From positions 50,982 through 84,809 of the forward strand of contig DBWO01000055.1 of assembly GCA_002309055.1 (NCBI GenBank): a stretch of 33,828 bases of DNA. The letters are read 5' to 3'. This DNA comes from Ruminococcaceae bacterium UBA1236 (lineage in GTDB: Bacteria; Bacillota; Clostridia; Oscillospirales; Acutalibacteraceae). Of this stretch, positions 8,379-14,825 are shown piece by piece. A model generated the notes under the pieces. That model was not told the DNA's origin. It worked only from the letters and a program-made list of their open reading frames with translations, and made no database searches. The first letter of the stretch is position 1, and each line of letters opens with the position of its first letter. The translations under genes and the position numbers were made by a program.

Positions 8379-8888
8379 TTATTCTTCTTTACCGGCCGCT
8401 TTTTTCTTAACGGCGGTCCCCTCGCTGCCGCGGAACACAACAAACTTGTCAAACAGAAACTCGGTGGCCATATTGGTGACCATTGTTATGGCGAGCACAG
8501 CGTATTCCACATTTTCAACACCGGAGTATTTCGCGGTGAAGTAATTGCCGAGAAGGGTTGAAACGGGCGTAAACACGGCGTAATAGCCAAGCACTTTAAG
8601 CATTGCAACGGGTATGTTGTTCGCCGATTTGAAAGTGAATTTCCTGTTTATCGTAAAATTCCAGATAACGGAAAGAATAAGTGCTATAAGATAAACGGGG
8701 CCGTATTCATTGCGCATTATCCGCGCAAACAATTCGCTTGAGTCCATAAGATTCTGAATAAACGCGGTTTTGACAACAACCTCGTTCAGAATTGTGAAAG
8801 ATCCCATCTGAACAATGCCCGCAGAAGCTGAAAAAAGGGCGAATTTCAAAAACTGAAGTATATTTTTCTTTTTTGTGTTTTCTACCAT
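8379..8888 (-). CDS. GtrA-family membrane protein
   Basis: This 169-residue protein has four predicted membrane segments and the GtrA hallmark at the end of the second one, NFTINRKFTFKS. GtrA proteins are small polytopic proteins linked to movement of lipid-linked sugars or to decoration of cell-surface polysaccharides; the exact role here is unknown. The ATG at 8888 (MVENTKKKN) is chosen because AAAGGAG lies 6 bases upstream; the frame is open for another 19 codons but without a good site. The C-terminus is basic (VKKKAAGKEE). It stands alone, divergent from the glycoside hydrolase gene, and its promoter carries an unusual palindrome. A second, longer GtrA protein is encoded at 23685-24476. 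Confidence 0.85.
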   Translation of the reverse strand: MVENTKKKNILQFLKFALFSASAGIVQMGSFTILNEVVVKTAFIQNLMDSSELFARIMRNEYGPVYLIALILSVIWNFTINRKFTFKSANNIPVAMLKVLGYYAVFTPVSTLLGNYFTAKYSGVENVEYAVLAITMVTNMATEFLFDKFVVFRGSEGTAVKKKAAGKEE

Positions 8889-8933
8889 TTTTACTCCTTT
8901 TGCCGCCTTTAGGTGTTTTATTCCCCTTGAATG

Positions 8934-8962
8934 ATTATAAAACAATGATTGTTTTTTGTCAA
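8934..8962 (-). promoter_or_regulatory. Promoter of the gtrA-family gene
   Basis: On the minus strand a perfect TTGACA (8962-8957), a 17-bp spacer and a perfect TATAAT (8939-8934). The predicted start is near 8927, giving a leader of about 40 bases. The spacer is almost entirely filled by a palindrome, reported separately. Confidence 0.8.
8939..8955. promoter_or_regulatory. Candidate operator: 8-1-8 palindrome inside the gtrA promoter spacer
   Basis: AAAACAAT-G-ATTGTTTT is a perfect inverted repeat with a single central base, lying between the -10 and -35 hexamers. The 7-1-7 layout with an AATnATT core is the architecture of Fur/PerR/Zur-type boxes, though the outer bases do not match any of those consensuses well. 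The identity of a binding protein is inference only. Confidence 0.45.
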
Positions 8963-8985
8963 ACCGGCACCCGTCTCAAATCCGC

Positions 8986-9014
8986 TTGACTCAATTAAGA
9001 AAAACCAATATAAT
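8986..9014 (+). promoter_or_regulatory. Promoter of the secreted glycoside hydrolase gene
   Basis: TTGACT (8986-8991), a 17-bp spacer, and a perfect TATAAT (9009-9014). The predicted start is near 9021, only about 10 bases before the ATG at 9031, so the leader would contain little beyond the weak GGTGAT ribosome site. Divergent from the gtrA promoter, with 23 bp between the two -35 boxes. Confidence 0.7.
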
Positions 9015-9030
9015 AAAAACGGTGATTATA

Positions 9031-11469
9031 ATGACAAAGCTCGTTAGTTTTTTTATTTCGCTGCTTTTTGTTCTGAGCTCATTTTTTCAGAACATCGCAT
9101 ATTTCTTTATCCCGACGGTTGAATTCGACCTTGCAAAAACAAACGGAGATTTTACGCACGGGGCGTGCGGCTATCTCTACGGTCTCGCGGAGGAAGGTGT
9201 GCCGGGTAAAGAGGTTGTGAAATCGCTCGATATAAAATCCGCCTCGCAGAAGCTGATGGACGGCCTTCAGCACCCTATCGGGGATGTTGACCACGTGAGC
9301 GGAAACCTTGAGAGCACTGACTACACAATCGTTTACCTGCAGGACAGCTACGACACCTGGTACTACGCTTATGACGAGATAATTGCGATGCGTGACAGGG
9401 GTGAATACGACTGCGAAAAATTTGTAAATGATGATTTCCTGCCGAGAGTGAGGGAGGCAGTCGGGAAACTGAGCAAAAAGGACTATGCCCGTAAACTGGT
9501 TTATTGTCTTTACAACGAGTGCGACAACGCCGTATGGTTCGGCACAAGGCACGACGACGGCTGGCTCGAGTTTGATGAAAACGCGAAGCAGAGATTCTAT
9601 AAAGCGTTCAAGGCGGCTTATGACACCGTTAAGGCAATCGACCCCGAAGCGCTTATCGGCGGCCCCGGTTACTGTGACTACAACATAGAAAAGCTCAGCG
9701 GTTTTATTGAATATTGCAGGGATAACGGCTGTATGCCCGATGTGATGATTTATCATGAACTGAGCCCCTCGTCATCAATGTGGTGGGAGGATCACGTTAA
9801 GGAATACAGGCAGAAGGAAAAAGAGCTCGGCATAAACGCCCTGCCTGTTATCGTGACGGAATACGGCACAATGGAGGAGTGCGGTCAGCCCTCCGATATG
9901 ATTCACTACATCAGGGCGATTGAAAACTCGGGCACTTACGGCAACATTGCCTATTGGCGCCTCTCGGATAATCTCTGCGACACCTGCGCCTACGCGAATA
10001 TTCCGAATTCGCAGTGGTGGCTCTACAAATGGTACTGCGGCATGCGCGGGCAGAGAACAGAGGGTGAAATCAAAGATATCACACATTCCGATGTCGCGAA
10101 TGTCATAAAGTACAGACGTGACAGCTATCATCTCTCAAAGCTTGACGGCATAGGCAATTACGACAAAGAAAACAAGAGGGCGGAATTCCTCTGTGCGGGG
10201 TCGGATTACGACTATCAGATAGCGGTTAAAAACGCCTCTCTTATCGGCAAAAAGCTGAGAATAAAAATCGAGGCCGTCACTTTTGAAGGCCTCAGCGGCG
10301 AGGTGCTTGCCCCCGCTGTAATTGATGAATATAACACAAAAGCGTCCGGCACTTTGAAAATAAAAATGAGCGACACGGACAGATACGCCGTTTACCGCGT
10401 ATCCGTATCGGAGGATGACGGCTCCGTAATCAGCTCTCAGAAGAGTTCTCTTCCCGAAAGATTTGAATTTGAAAGCGGCACGCTCCTCGGCAGCGCATAC
10501 ACCTACGACAGCGCCTACGCTACAACAGGTGAAACGGCGGGAATGTGCGGAGGATTTGAGCACGACGGCGACGGAATCTCGCTTGATTTCACTGTGCCCG
10601 AAAACGGAGGCTATGAGCTCGCGATAGTTTACGGCAAAGCAAACGACGGCTCCTCCCCCGCTGACAGAAAGGATGCCGAAATCCTTCTGACGCTCGACGG
10701 AAAAGAGGAGACAATAAGCGTTCACAACACAATCAAGAGCGAATATACCGACAAATACGTTATAAGAGCAAATCTTGATGCCGGCTCTCACAATATAAAG
10801 CTTATGCATTCGCAGGGCACTTTTGTTGCGGACAGTCTTCTCGTGAGAAAAGACGCGGAAAAAGAGATTTATTCGGAATACAGTACGGAATACGGCGAGC
10901 ACCTGATAATAGCGCCGCGTGACGGTTATTACTCCGCCGGAGACGGCAAAGCGAGATATCTTAAATACGGTCTAAATTATGTCGGTACCGGCACAAGCGG
11001 AAATTTAACCATAAAACCGGCAGACAGGAATAATCTGCTGACCGTAAAAGCAGATGAACTGACGCTTGAAGGCGGAGCGGTGCTGAACACGGGCGAAATA
11101 AGCTATGTAAACGGAATAAACAGCGACGGCGGCTATGCCTCATTTAAGGTAAACGCGCCCGAAAGCGGAATTTACGCCCTGACGGTAAAATACTCAAACA
11201 ACGGTGAGGACGGCGTGCACGCCTACAATGTTGATATAATAGAGGAATATATAACGGTCACCGCGGGAAACGAAAAAACGGAGCTCTGGTGCACAAACAC
11301 ATACAGCGCCTGCACATACCGCACAGCTGTAGCCTATATAAACCTTGAGGCAGGCGAAAACACGGTGACCCTTTCAAACGACGGGCACAGTAAGTTTGCC
11401 GGCAAGGTCGCCGTATCGCCCGATATAGCTGAAATAACGGTAAATCCCGCTGTCGCGGACATCGGATAA
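9031..11469 (+). CDS. Secreted clan GH-A-like glycoside hydrolase with two C-terminal carbohydrate-binding-type beta domains
   Basis: The 812-residue product starts with a hydrophobic export signal or anchor (about residues 4-28). The catalytic region (about 35-370) reads like a retaining TIM-barrel hydrolase of the GH39/GH-A type: GACGYLYGLAEEGVPG at the start, an acid/base Asn-Glu pair in CLYNECDN (Glu163), and a strand-end glutamate in VIVTEYGT (Glu277) suited as nucleophile. A short beta region follows. Residues about 477-610 (RFEFESGTLLG to VADSLLVRK) and about 640-800 look like CBM35/CBM6-type sandwiches. The substrate is not readable. The ATG at 9031 is preferred over the longer open frame from 8956, which would run through the promoter. 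No co-directional neighbour exists, and no U-rich terminator follows on this strand. Confidence 0.8.
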   Translation: MTKLVSFFISLLFVLSSFFQNIAYFFIPTVEFDLAKTNGDFTHGACGYLYGLAEEGVPGKEVVKSLDIKSASQKLMDGLQHPIGDVDHVSGNLESTDYTIVYLQDSYDTWYYAYDEIIAMRDRGEYDCEKFVNDDFLPRVREAVGKLSKKDYARKLVYCLYNECDNAVWFGTRHDDGWLEFDENAKQRFYKAFKAAYDTVKAIDPEALIGGPGYCDYNIEKLSGFIEYCRDNGCMPDVMIYHELSPSSSMWWEDHVKEYRQKEKELGINALPVIVTEYGTMEECGQPSDMIHYIRAIENSGTYGNIAYWRLSDNLCDTCAYANIPNSQWWLYKWYCGMRGQRTEGEIKDITHSDVANVIKYRRDSYHLSKLDGIGNYDKENKRAEFLCAGSDYDYQIAVKNASLIGKKLRIKIEAVTFEGLSGEVLAPAVIDEYNTKASGTLKIKMSDTDRYAVYRVSVSEDDGSVISSQKSSLPERFEFESGTLLGSAYTYDSAYATTGETAGMCGGFEHDGDGISLDFTVPENGGYELAIVYGKANDGSSPADRKDAEILLTLDGKEETISVHNTIKSEYTDKYVIRANLDAGSHNIKLMHSQGTFVADSLLVRKDAEKEIYSEYSTEYGEHLIIAPRDGYYSAGDGKARYLKYGLNYVGTGTSGNLTIKPADRNNLLTVKADELTLEGGAVLNTGEISYVNGINSDGGYASFKVNAPESGIYALTVKYSNNGEDGVHAYNVDIIEEYITVTAGNEKTELWCTNTYSACTYRTAVAYINLEAGENTVTLSNDGHSKFAGKVAVSPDIAEITVNPAVADIG

Positions 11470-11472
11470 CAA

Positions 11473-11572
11473 AAGAAAAAAGCACTCTGTCATTGGGCAT
11501 TAACAGAGTGCTTTCCAGTAGGTTTATCGGCGAAAAATTGCAGATGCAATCGGGAGACCTGACGCGCCTACC
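11473..11572 (-). ncRNA. Candidate small regulatory RNA of about 100 nt
   Basis: No reading frame accounts for this interval, yet it has all parts of an RNA gene on the minus strand: a near-consensus promoter, a predicted start at about 11572, and a 12-bp terminator hairpin followed by a U-run ending near 11473. The body can close a stem between GGUAGG (5' end) and CCUACU (11522-11517), with an inner hairpin AUUGC-AUCU-GCAAU (11550-11537). A C-rich single-stranded stretch GGUCUCCCG (11559-11551) could pair with purine-rich ribosome sites, as in some Firmicute small RNAs. I do not recognise it as 6S, SRP, tmRNA, RNase P or a known riboswitch. Alternatively it could be the processed 3' end of nanA. 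Confidence 0.6.
11479..11514 (-). terminator. Intrinsic terminator of the small RNA candidate / nanA
   Basis: A 12-bp perfect stem AAAGCACTCTGT / ACAGAGTGCTTT with a 12-base loop. On the minus strand it runs straight into TTTCTTTTG, a good U-tract; on the plus strand CCAGTAGG follows, so it should act only leftward. Confidence 0.85.
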
Positions 11573-11578
11573 AATGCG

Positions 11579-11607
11579 ATTTTATCACATATTTTTCCCG
11601 TTGTCAA
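11579..11607 (-). promoter_or_regulatory. Promoter of the small RNA candidate, overlapping the nanA 3' end
   Basis: On the minus strand a perfect TTGACA (11607-11602), exactly 17 bp, then TAAAAT (11584-11579). The -35 lies inside the last codons of nanA and the -10 begins directly after the nanA stop, so the only product would be the short RNA that follows. Confidence 0.65.
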
Positions 11608-12466
11608 TTTTATTGTAGAGTTTTTTCACAGCTTCTTTTCCCTCGTCATCGAGAGGAAGGAAAGGCCTGCGGCACGGACCCATTTCAATGCCCATAAGGG
11701 AAAGCATCTCTTTCTCGCACTGAAAAACGCCGTATTTACACATAACGGTTATAATTTCACATGCTTCATTCTGCAGCTTCTGAGCCCGGGCAATGTCCCC
11801 GGCGAGGAAGCTGTTATATATTTCGATGAATTTTCCGCCCATAAAGTTGTAGGTTGAACCTATTGCGCCATCCGCTCCCATTGAGAGACCCGCAAGGCAG
11901 ATTTCGTCATAACCGTTAAATACGGTGATACCCTCAATGCTGTCTTTAAACTGCCTTATGGCGAAAAGGTCGTTTGATGTATGCTTTATACCGAAAAATC
12001 TCCGGTCGCTCCCGAAAATTTCCCCGGCTGTTTTCGCGTCAAGCCCAAAGCCGTTACCGGCGGGGAAATTGTATATAAGCATAGGCATATCGGCGGCGTT
12101 AACAATATCGGAATAATACTTTTTGATTGCGGGTACCGGGAAGGAATAGTAAAACGGCGCGACAGCCGAAACGGCGTCATATCCGAGGCATTTTGCGCAA
12201 AGAGCCATATCAATCGCGGCATCGGTTGAAATCGCGCCGGCGTGAGCAATCAGCGGCACACTTCCGCCCGAAACATTTTTGACTATCTCAAAAACGCGTT
12301 TTCTCTCTTCTGCCGTCATCAGCATGCTTTCGCCTGTACTGCCGCCGACATAAAAGCCGTGAATACCTTCGTCAAGATTAAATCTCACAAGCTTTTCGAG
12401 CGCTTTTTCATTGATTGTGTAATCGCTGTTAAAGGGCGTGAGAAGGGCTGTGAATATACCTTTCAT
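11585..12466 (-). CDS. nanA: N-acetylneuraminate lyase (DapA/NanA superfamily)
   Basis: This class I aldolase splits sialic acid into N-acetylmannosamine and pyruvate. The 293-residue protein is standard for the DHDPS/NAL superfamily, with GSTGE at 42-46, the catalytic tyrosine at 132 in LIYNFPAG, and the Schiff-base lysine at 161 in FFGIKHTSND. The context YNFPAGNGF, IKHTSNDLF and VFNGYDE matches sialate lyases rather than dihydrodipicolinate synthase, which usually has YNVPxRT and lacks the KHTS pattern. It follows the DUF218 gene with a 4-bp overlap. No nanE or nanK is in the window. The divergent GPH symporter could supply substrate, which is inference. Another superfamily aldolase activity remains possible. 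Confidence 0.8.
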   Translation of the reverse strand: MKGIFTALLTPFNSDYTINEKALEKLVRFNLDEGIHGFYVGGSTGESMLMTAEERKRVFEIVKNVSGGSVPLIAHAGAISTDAAIDMALCAKCLGYDAVSAVAPFYYSFPVPAIKKYYSDIVNAADMPMLIYNFPAGNGFGLDAKTAGEIFGSDRRFFGIKHTSNDLFAIRQFKDSIEGITVFNGYDEICLAGLSMGADGAIGSTYNFMGGKFIEIYNSFLAGDIARAQKLQNEACEIITVMCKYGVFQCEKEMLSLMGIEMGPCRRPFLPLDDEGKEAVKKLYNKIDNGKNM

Positions 12467-13080
12467 TTTTGCTTTTTCCTCCTGAAATATTCAATGGGCA
12501 GCTGATAGGCGCAGAAATACTCCCTGACGAATCTTTTGAACGCCTCGCCCGGGGTTAAAACAGACACTTTGCCGAGGTTTTCAATGCCGCAGATTCGCGC
12601 AATCGCGCCCGCTCTGAAGATGTGATAACTGCTTGTGAGAAAAGCGAGTTTTACATTTTTGACGCCGGTATTTTCGGCGATAATCGGCATCGCGTTATCA
12701 AAGTTCTGAAATGTGGTTTCGGACTTGTCCTCGAGCGTGATTCTGCCGCTGTCAATTCCCTGTGAAACAAGATATTCGGCAATTATCTGCGCCTCGCTCT
12801 TCTTCTGCTCTTTTCTGAAGCATCCTCCGCAGGGCACGGCTAAAGTGTCCGGATGTTTTTTCAGATACTCCGCCGCGCCTTTCATCCTCTCAAAAAGCTG
12901 AGGCGAGGGCGTTTCGGCGCCGATAATGTCGCCGCCCAGAATAATCAGGCAGTCGCAGTCATCATCATACTTTTTGCAGGAAGTCGCAATCACAAACGGC
13001 ATATAGGCCGCGGCCGTAACCGCCATAAACCCAGCCGCAGACGCGGGAATTATCAGCAATGTTTTCAGTAATGCTTTCAT
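12463..13080 (-). CDS. DUF218 (YdcF/SanA-like) membrane-anchored protein
   Basis: This 205-residue protein has one N-terminal membrane segment (about residues 5-30) and then a Rossmann-like DUF218 domain beginning CDCLIILGGDIIG. It has the family pattern of a Gly-rich strand-end loop (VPCGGCF), EAQIIAEYLVSQGI, an EDKSETTFQNF stretch and LTSSYHIFRA near the end. DUF218 proteins are tied to envelope functions (SanA, YdcF), but the biochemical activity is not settled. It is the first gene of a two-gene operon, overlapping nanA by 4 bp (ATGA). The ATG has only a weak GGTG upstream. A paralogue is encoded at 26299-26955. Confidence 0.8.
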   Translation of the reverse strand: MKALLKTLLIIPASAAGFMAVTAAAYMPFVIATSCKKYDDDCDCLIILGGDIIGAETPSPQLFERMKGAAEYLKKHPDTLAVPCGGCFRKEQKKSEAQIIAEYLVSQGIDSGRITLEDKSETTFQNFDNAMPIIAENTGVKNVKLAFLTSSYHIFRAGAIARICGIENLGKVSVLTPGEAFKRFVREYFCAYQLPIEYFRRKKQK

Positions 13081-13097
13081 AATTAATCACCAAGTGA

Positions 13098-13127
13098 AAT
13101 ATATCACCCGCAATCGGATTATGTCAA
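13098..13127 (-). promoter_or_regulatory. Promoter of the DUF218-nanA operon
   Basis: On the minus strand a perfect TTGACA (13127-13122), an 18-bp spacer, and TATATT (13103-13098). The predicted start is about 10 bases before the ATG, again a very short leader. It is divergent from the GPH symporter promoter with 9 bp between the -35 boxes. Confidence 0.65.
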
Positions 13128-13136
13128 GCATAACGC

Positions 13137-13165
13137 TTGAAATACTTTATATATGGTGATATAAT
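13137..13165 (+). promoter_or_regulatory. Promoter of the GPH symporter gene (possibly also lepA-hemW)
   Basis: TTGAAA (13137-13142), 17 bp, and a perfect TATAAT (13160-13165). The predicted start is near 13172, a 45-base leader. TCAAGC-ATAAC-GCTTGA (13124-13140) is an inverted repeat that spans the facing -35 boxes of both divergent promoters; part of the symmetry comes from the two TTGA boxes themselves. Confidence 0.7.
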
Positions 13166-13216
13166 TAATTTAATATTTTGATTTTCGTCTTAATTATTTG
13201 TTTTGAGGTGGAGAAA

Positions 13217-14803
13217 ATGGGGTTCATAGGGAATAAAGTCAAAGATATTGTCGGCATTGAAGGCGATACCAAAGAAGTATTGCGGCCGATGGTCAACTAC
13301 ACCTGCGCCAACATCACCCTGGGCGGCGCGGGCTACCCGCTCGGTCAGTTTCATCAGCAGTTTCTTGCCTATGTTGAGGGTCTTGACACGGAGATTGCGG
13401 GCAGAATATCACTTATAGCAGGCCTGTGGGACGCGGTAAGCGACCCCGTTATGGGTCTGGTTACCGACAGAACAAAATCAAGGCTCGGGCGTCACCGCCC
13501 ATACCACATTATAGCCGCAATTCCCTTTGCGGTTGCATACCTTTTCAAATGGACCTCCTTCGGCATTTCCGCACAGGGCAACGACTCAAAGACCTGGCTG
13601 TGGTATCTTTTTGCCTCGCTGATGTATTGCACGTTTATGACAATGCTCAGCATTCCTCACGATGCAATGCTGCCGACAATCGCGCCCGGTTACTTTGAGA
13701 GAACACAGTACAAAATAGTTGAATACGCAATGAACTCCGTGGGCCAGGTTTCGTCCTATATTTTCACGGCGCTCGCGCTCAGCGGCTTCAATGTCAGAAC
13801 CGCACTTACCGACCTTCCGAATCCGACCCCGGGCGACAGAGGGCGTTACACAATGGTCGGCATTGTGCTTGCGGTCTGGTTCGTATGGTCGCCTATACTC
13901 TGCTTTATAAAAACGAGAGAGCCCTCATCAAAAGACCAGATAAACGAGCCGCTTGATTTTAAATTCCTGATAAGGGAATATACATCTGTTTTTGCCAACA
14001 GAACTTTCAGACAGTATTTTGTCATCTCCCTGTTTTTCTCAATGAGCAGATACTTCTGCAGTTACGCCGACCAGTTCTTCATGATAAGCGTAACGGACAC
14101 ATACAAATTCTTTATTTCGCTGAATATCATCTCGGGCATTGCCGAATTCAGCGGTTCGCCCATAAACTACCTTATCACGAGATATAAAGGCAAAACCGCC
14201 TGCGGCAAGATACTCGGCCCGCTTATGGTGGTCGGAATGGCCATCAACGCCTTCCTTTCGCATAAAACCCCCAAGGCAATCAAATACGCCACCATTTTTA
14301 TTTCGGCGGTTCTCTATAACATCGGCTTCAGCGGCCCCGGTTTTGTGGCGGAAAACATTCAGCCTGATATCACGGATGTTGACGAGCTCATCACCGGCAG
14401 AAGGCGCGAAGGCGTTATATCCACATTCAAAACATTTTTCAGCAAATCAATAAGCAGTTTTATGGCCTATGCCAACGGCGCAACCGTAAAATGGTTCGGG
14501 TATAACCCCAAGATTCCCGAACCGGAAAAACAATCCGCCAGAACAATACTCGGCCTTCGCCTCAACTACGCGATTATACCCTCGGTTCTCGCCCTGTTTT
14601 GCGTGCTTTCGATCTTCAGATACAAAATGACAAAGCACGACCACGAAGAAATCAAACGCATAATCAAGGAAAAGCACGAAACGGGAACCTGCACGATAGA
14701 CGAACACGAGAAAGCCCGCATTCAGAGTATCGCGGGAAAGAAGTGGGAAGATATGTGGATAGGTCAGGGCGAAGTTCACAGGGATATAGAAAACATAATC
14801 TGA
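13217..14803 (+). CDS. GPH-family glycoside:cation symporter
   Basis: This 528-residue, twelve-helix transporter belongs to the glycoside-pentoside-hexuronide:cation symporter branch of the MFS. The diagnostic block WDAVSDPVMGLVTDRTKSRL followed by GRHRPY lies at residues 71-96, carrying the Asp residues used for cation coupling in MelB-type carriers. A cytoplasmic tail of about 60 residues is charged. Family members import sugars with H+ or Na+. Divergent placement from DUF218-nanA suggests a sialic-acid-related or other host-glycan sugar, but this is inference. The ATG at 13217 is chosen for the strong GAGGTGGAG upstream, rather than an upstream TTG. lepA follows after 22 bp, so lepA-hemW may be read from the same promoter. 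Confidence 0.85.
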   Translation: MGFIGNKVKDIVGIEGDTKEVLRPMVNYTCANITLGGAGYPLGQFHQQFLAYVEGLDTEIAGRISLIAGLWDAVSDPVMGLVTDRTKSRLGRHRPYHIIAAIPFAVAYLFKWTSFGISAQGNDSKTWLWYLFASLMYCTFMTMLSIPHDAMLPTIAPGYFERTQYKIVEYAMNSVGQVSSYIFTALALSGFNVRTALTDLPNPTPGDRGRYTMVGIVLAVWFVWSPILCFIKTREPSSKDQINEPLDFKFLIREYTSVFANRTFRQYFVISLFFSMSRYFCSYADQFFMISVTDTYKFFISLNIISGIAEFSGSPINYLITRYKGKTACGKILGPLMVVGMAINAFLSHKTPKAIKYATIFISAVLYNIGFSGPGFVAENIQPDITDVDELITGRRREGVISTFKTFFSKSISSFMAYANGATVKWFGYNPKIPEPEKQSARTILGLRLNYAIIPSVLALFCVLSIFRYKMTKHDHEEIKRIIKEKHETGTCTIDEHEKARIQSIAGKKWEDMWIGQGEVHRDIENII

Positions 14804-14825
14804 CAGACACAGCGAGGTAATTAAA

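Noticed and set aside
9079..9756. 225-codon and (10135-10902) 255-codon open frames on the minus strand
   Set aside because: Both are antisense to the glycoside hydrolase gene, which has a promoter, signal peptide and domain structure; the antisense products are Val/Phe-rich with no family features.
11585..12466. Dihydrodipicolinate synthase (dapA), in view of dapF and dapL in the window
   Set aside because: The motifs around Tyr132 and Lys161 (YNFPAG, IKHTSND) fit sialate lyase; the gene is not in the dap operon.
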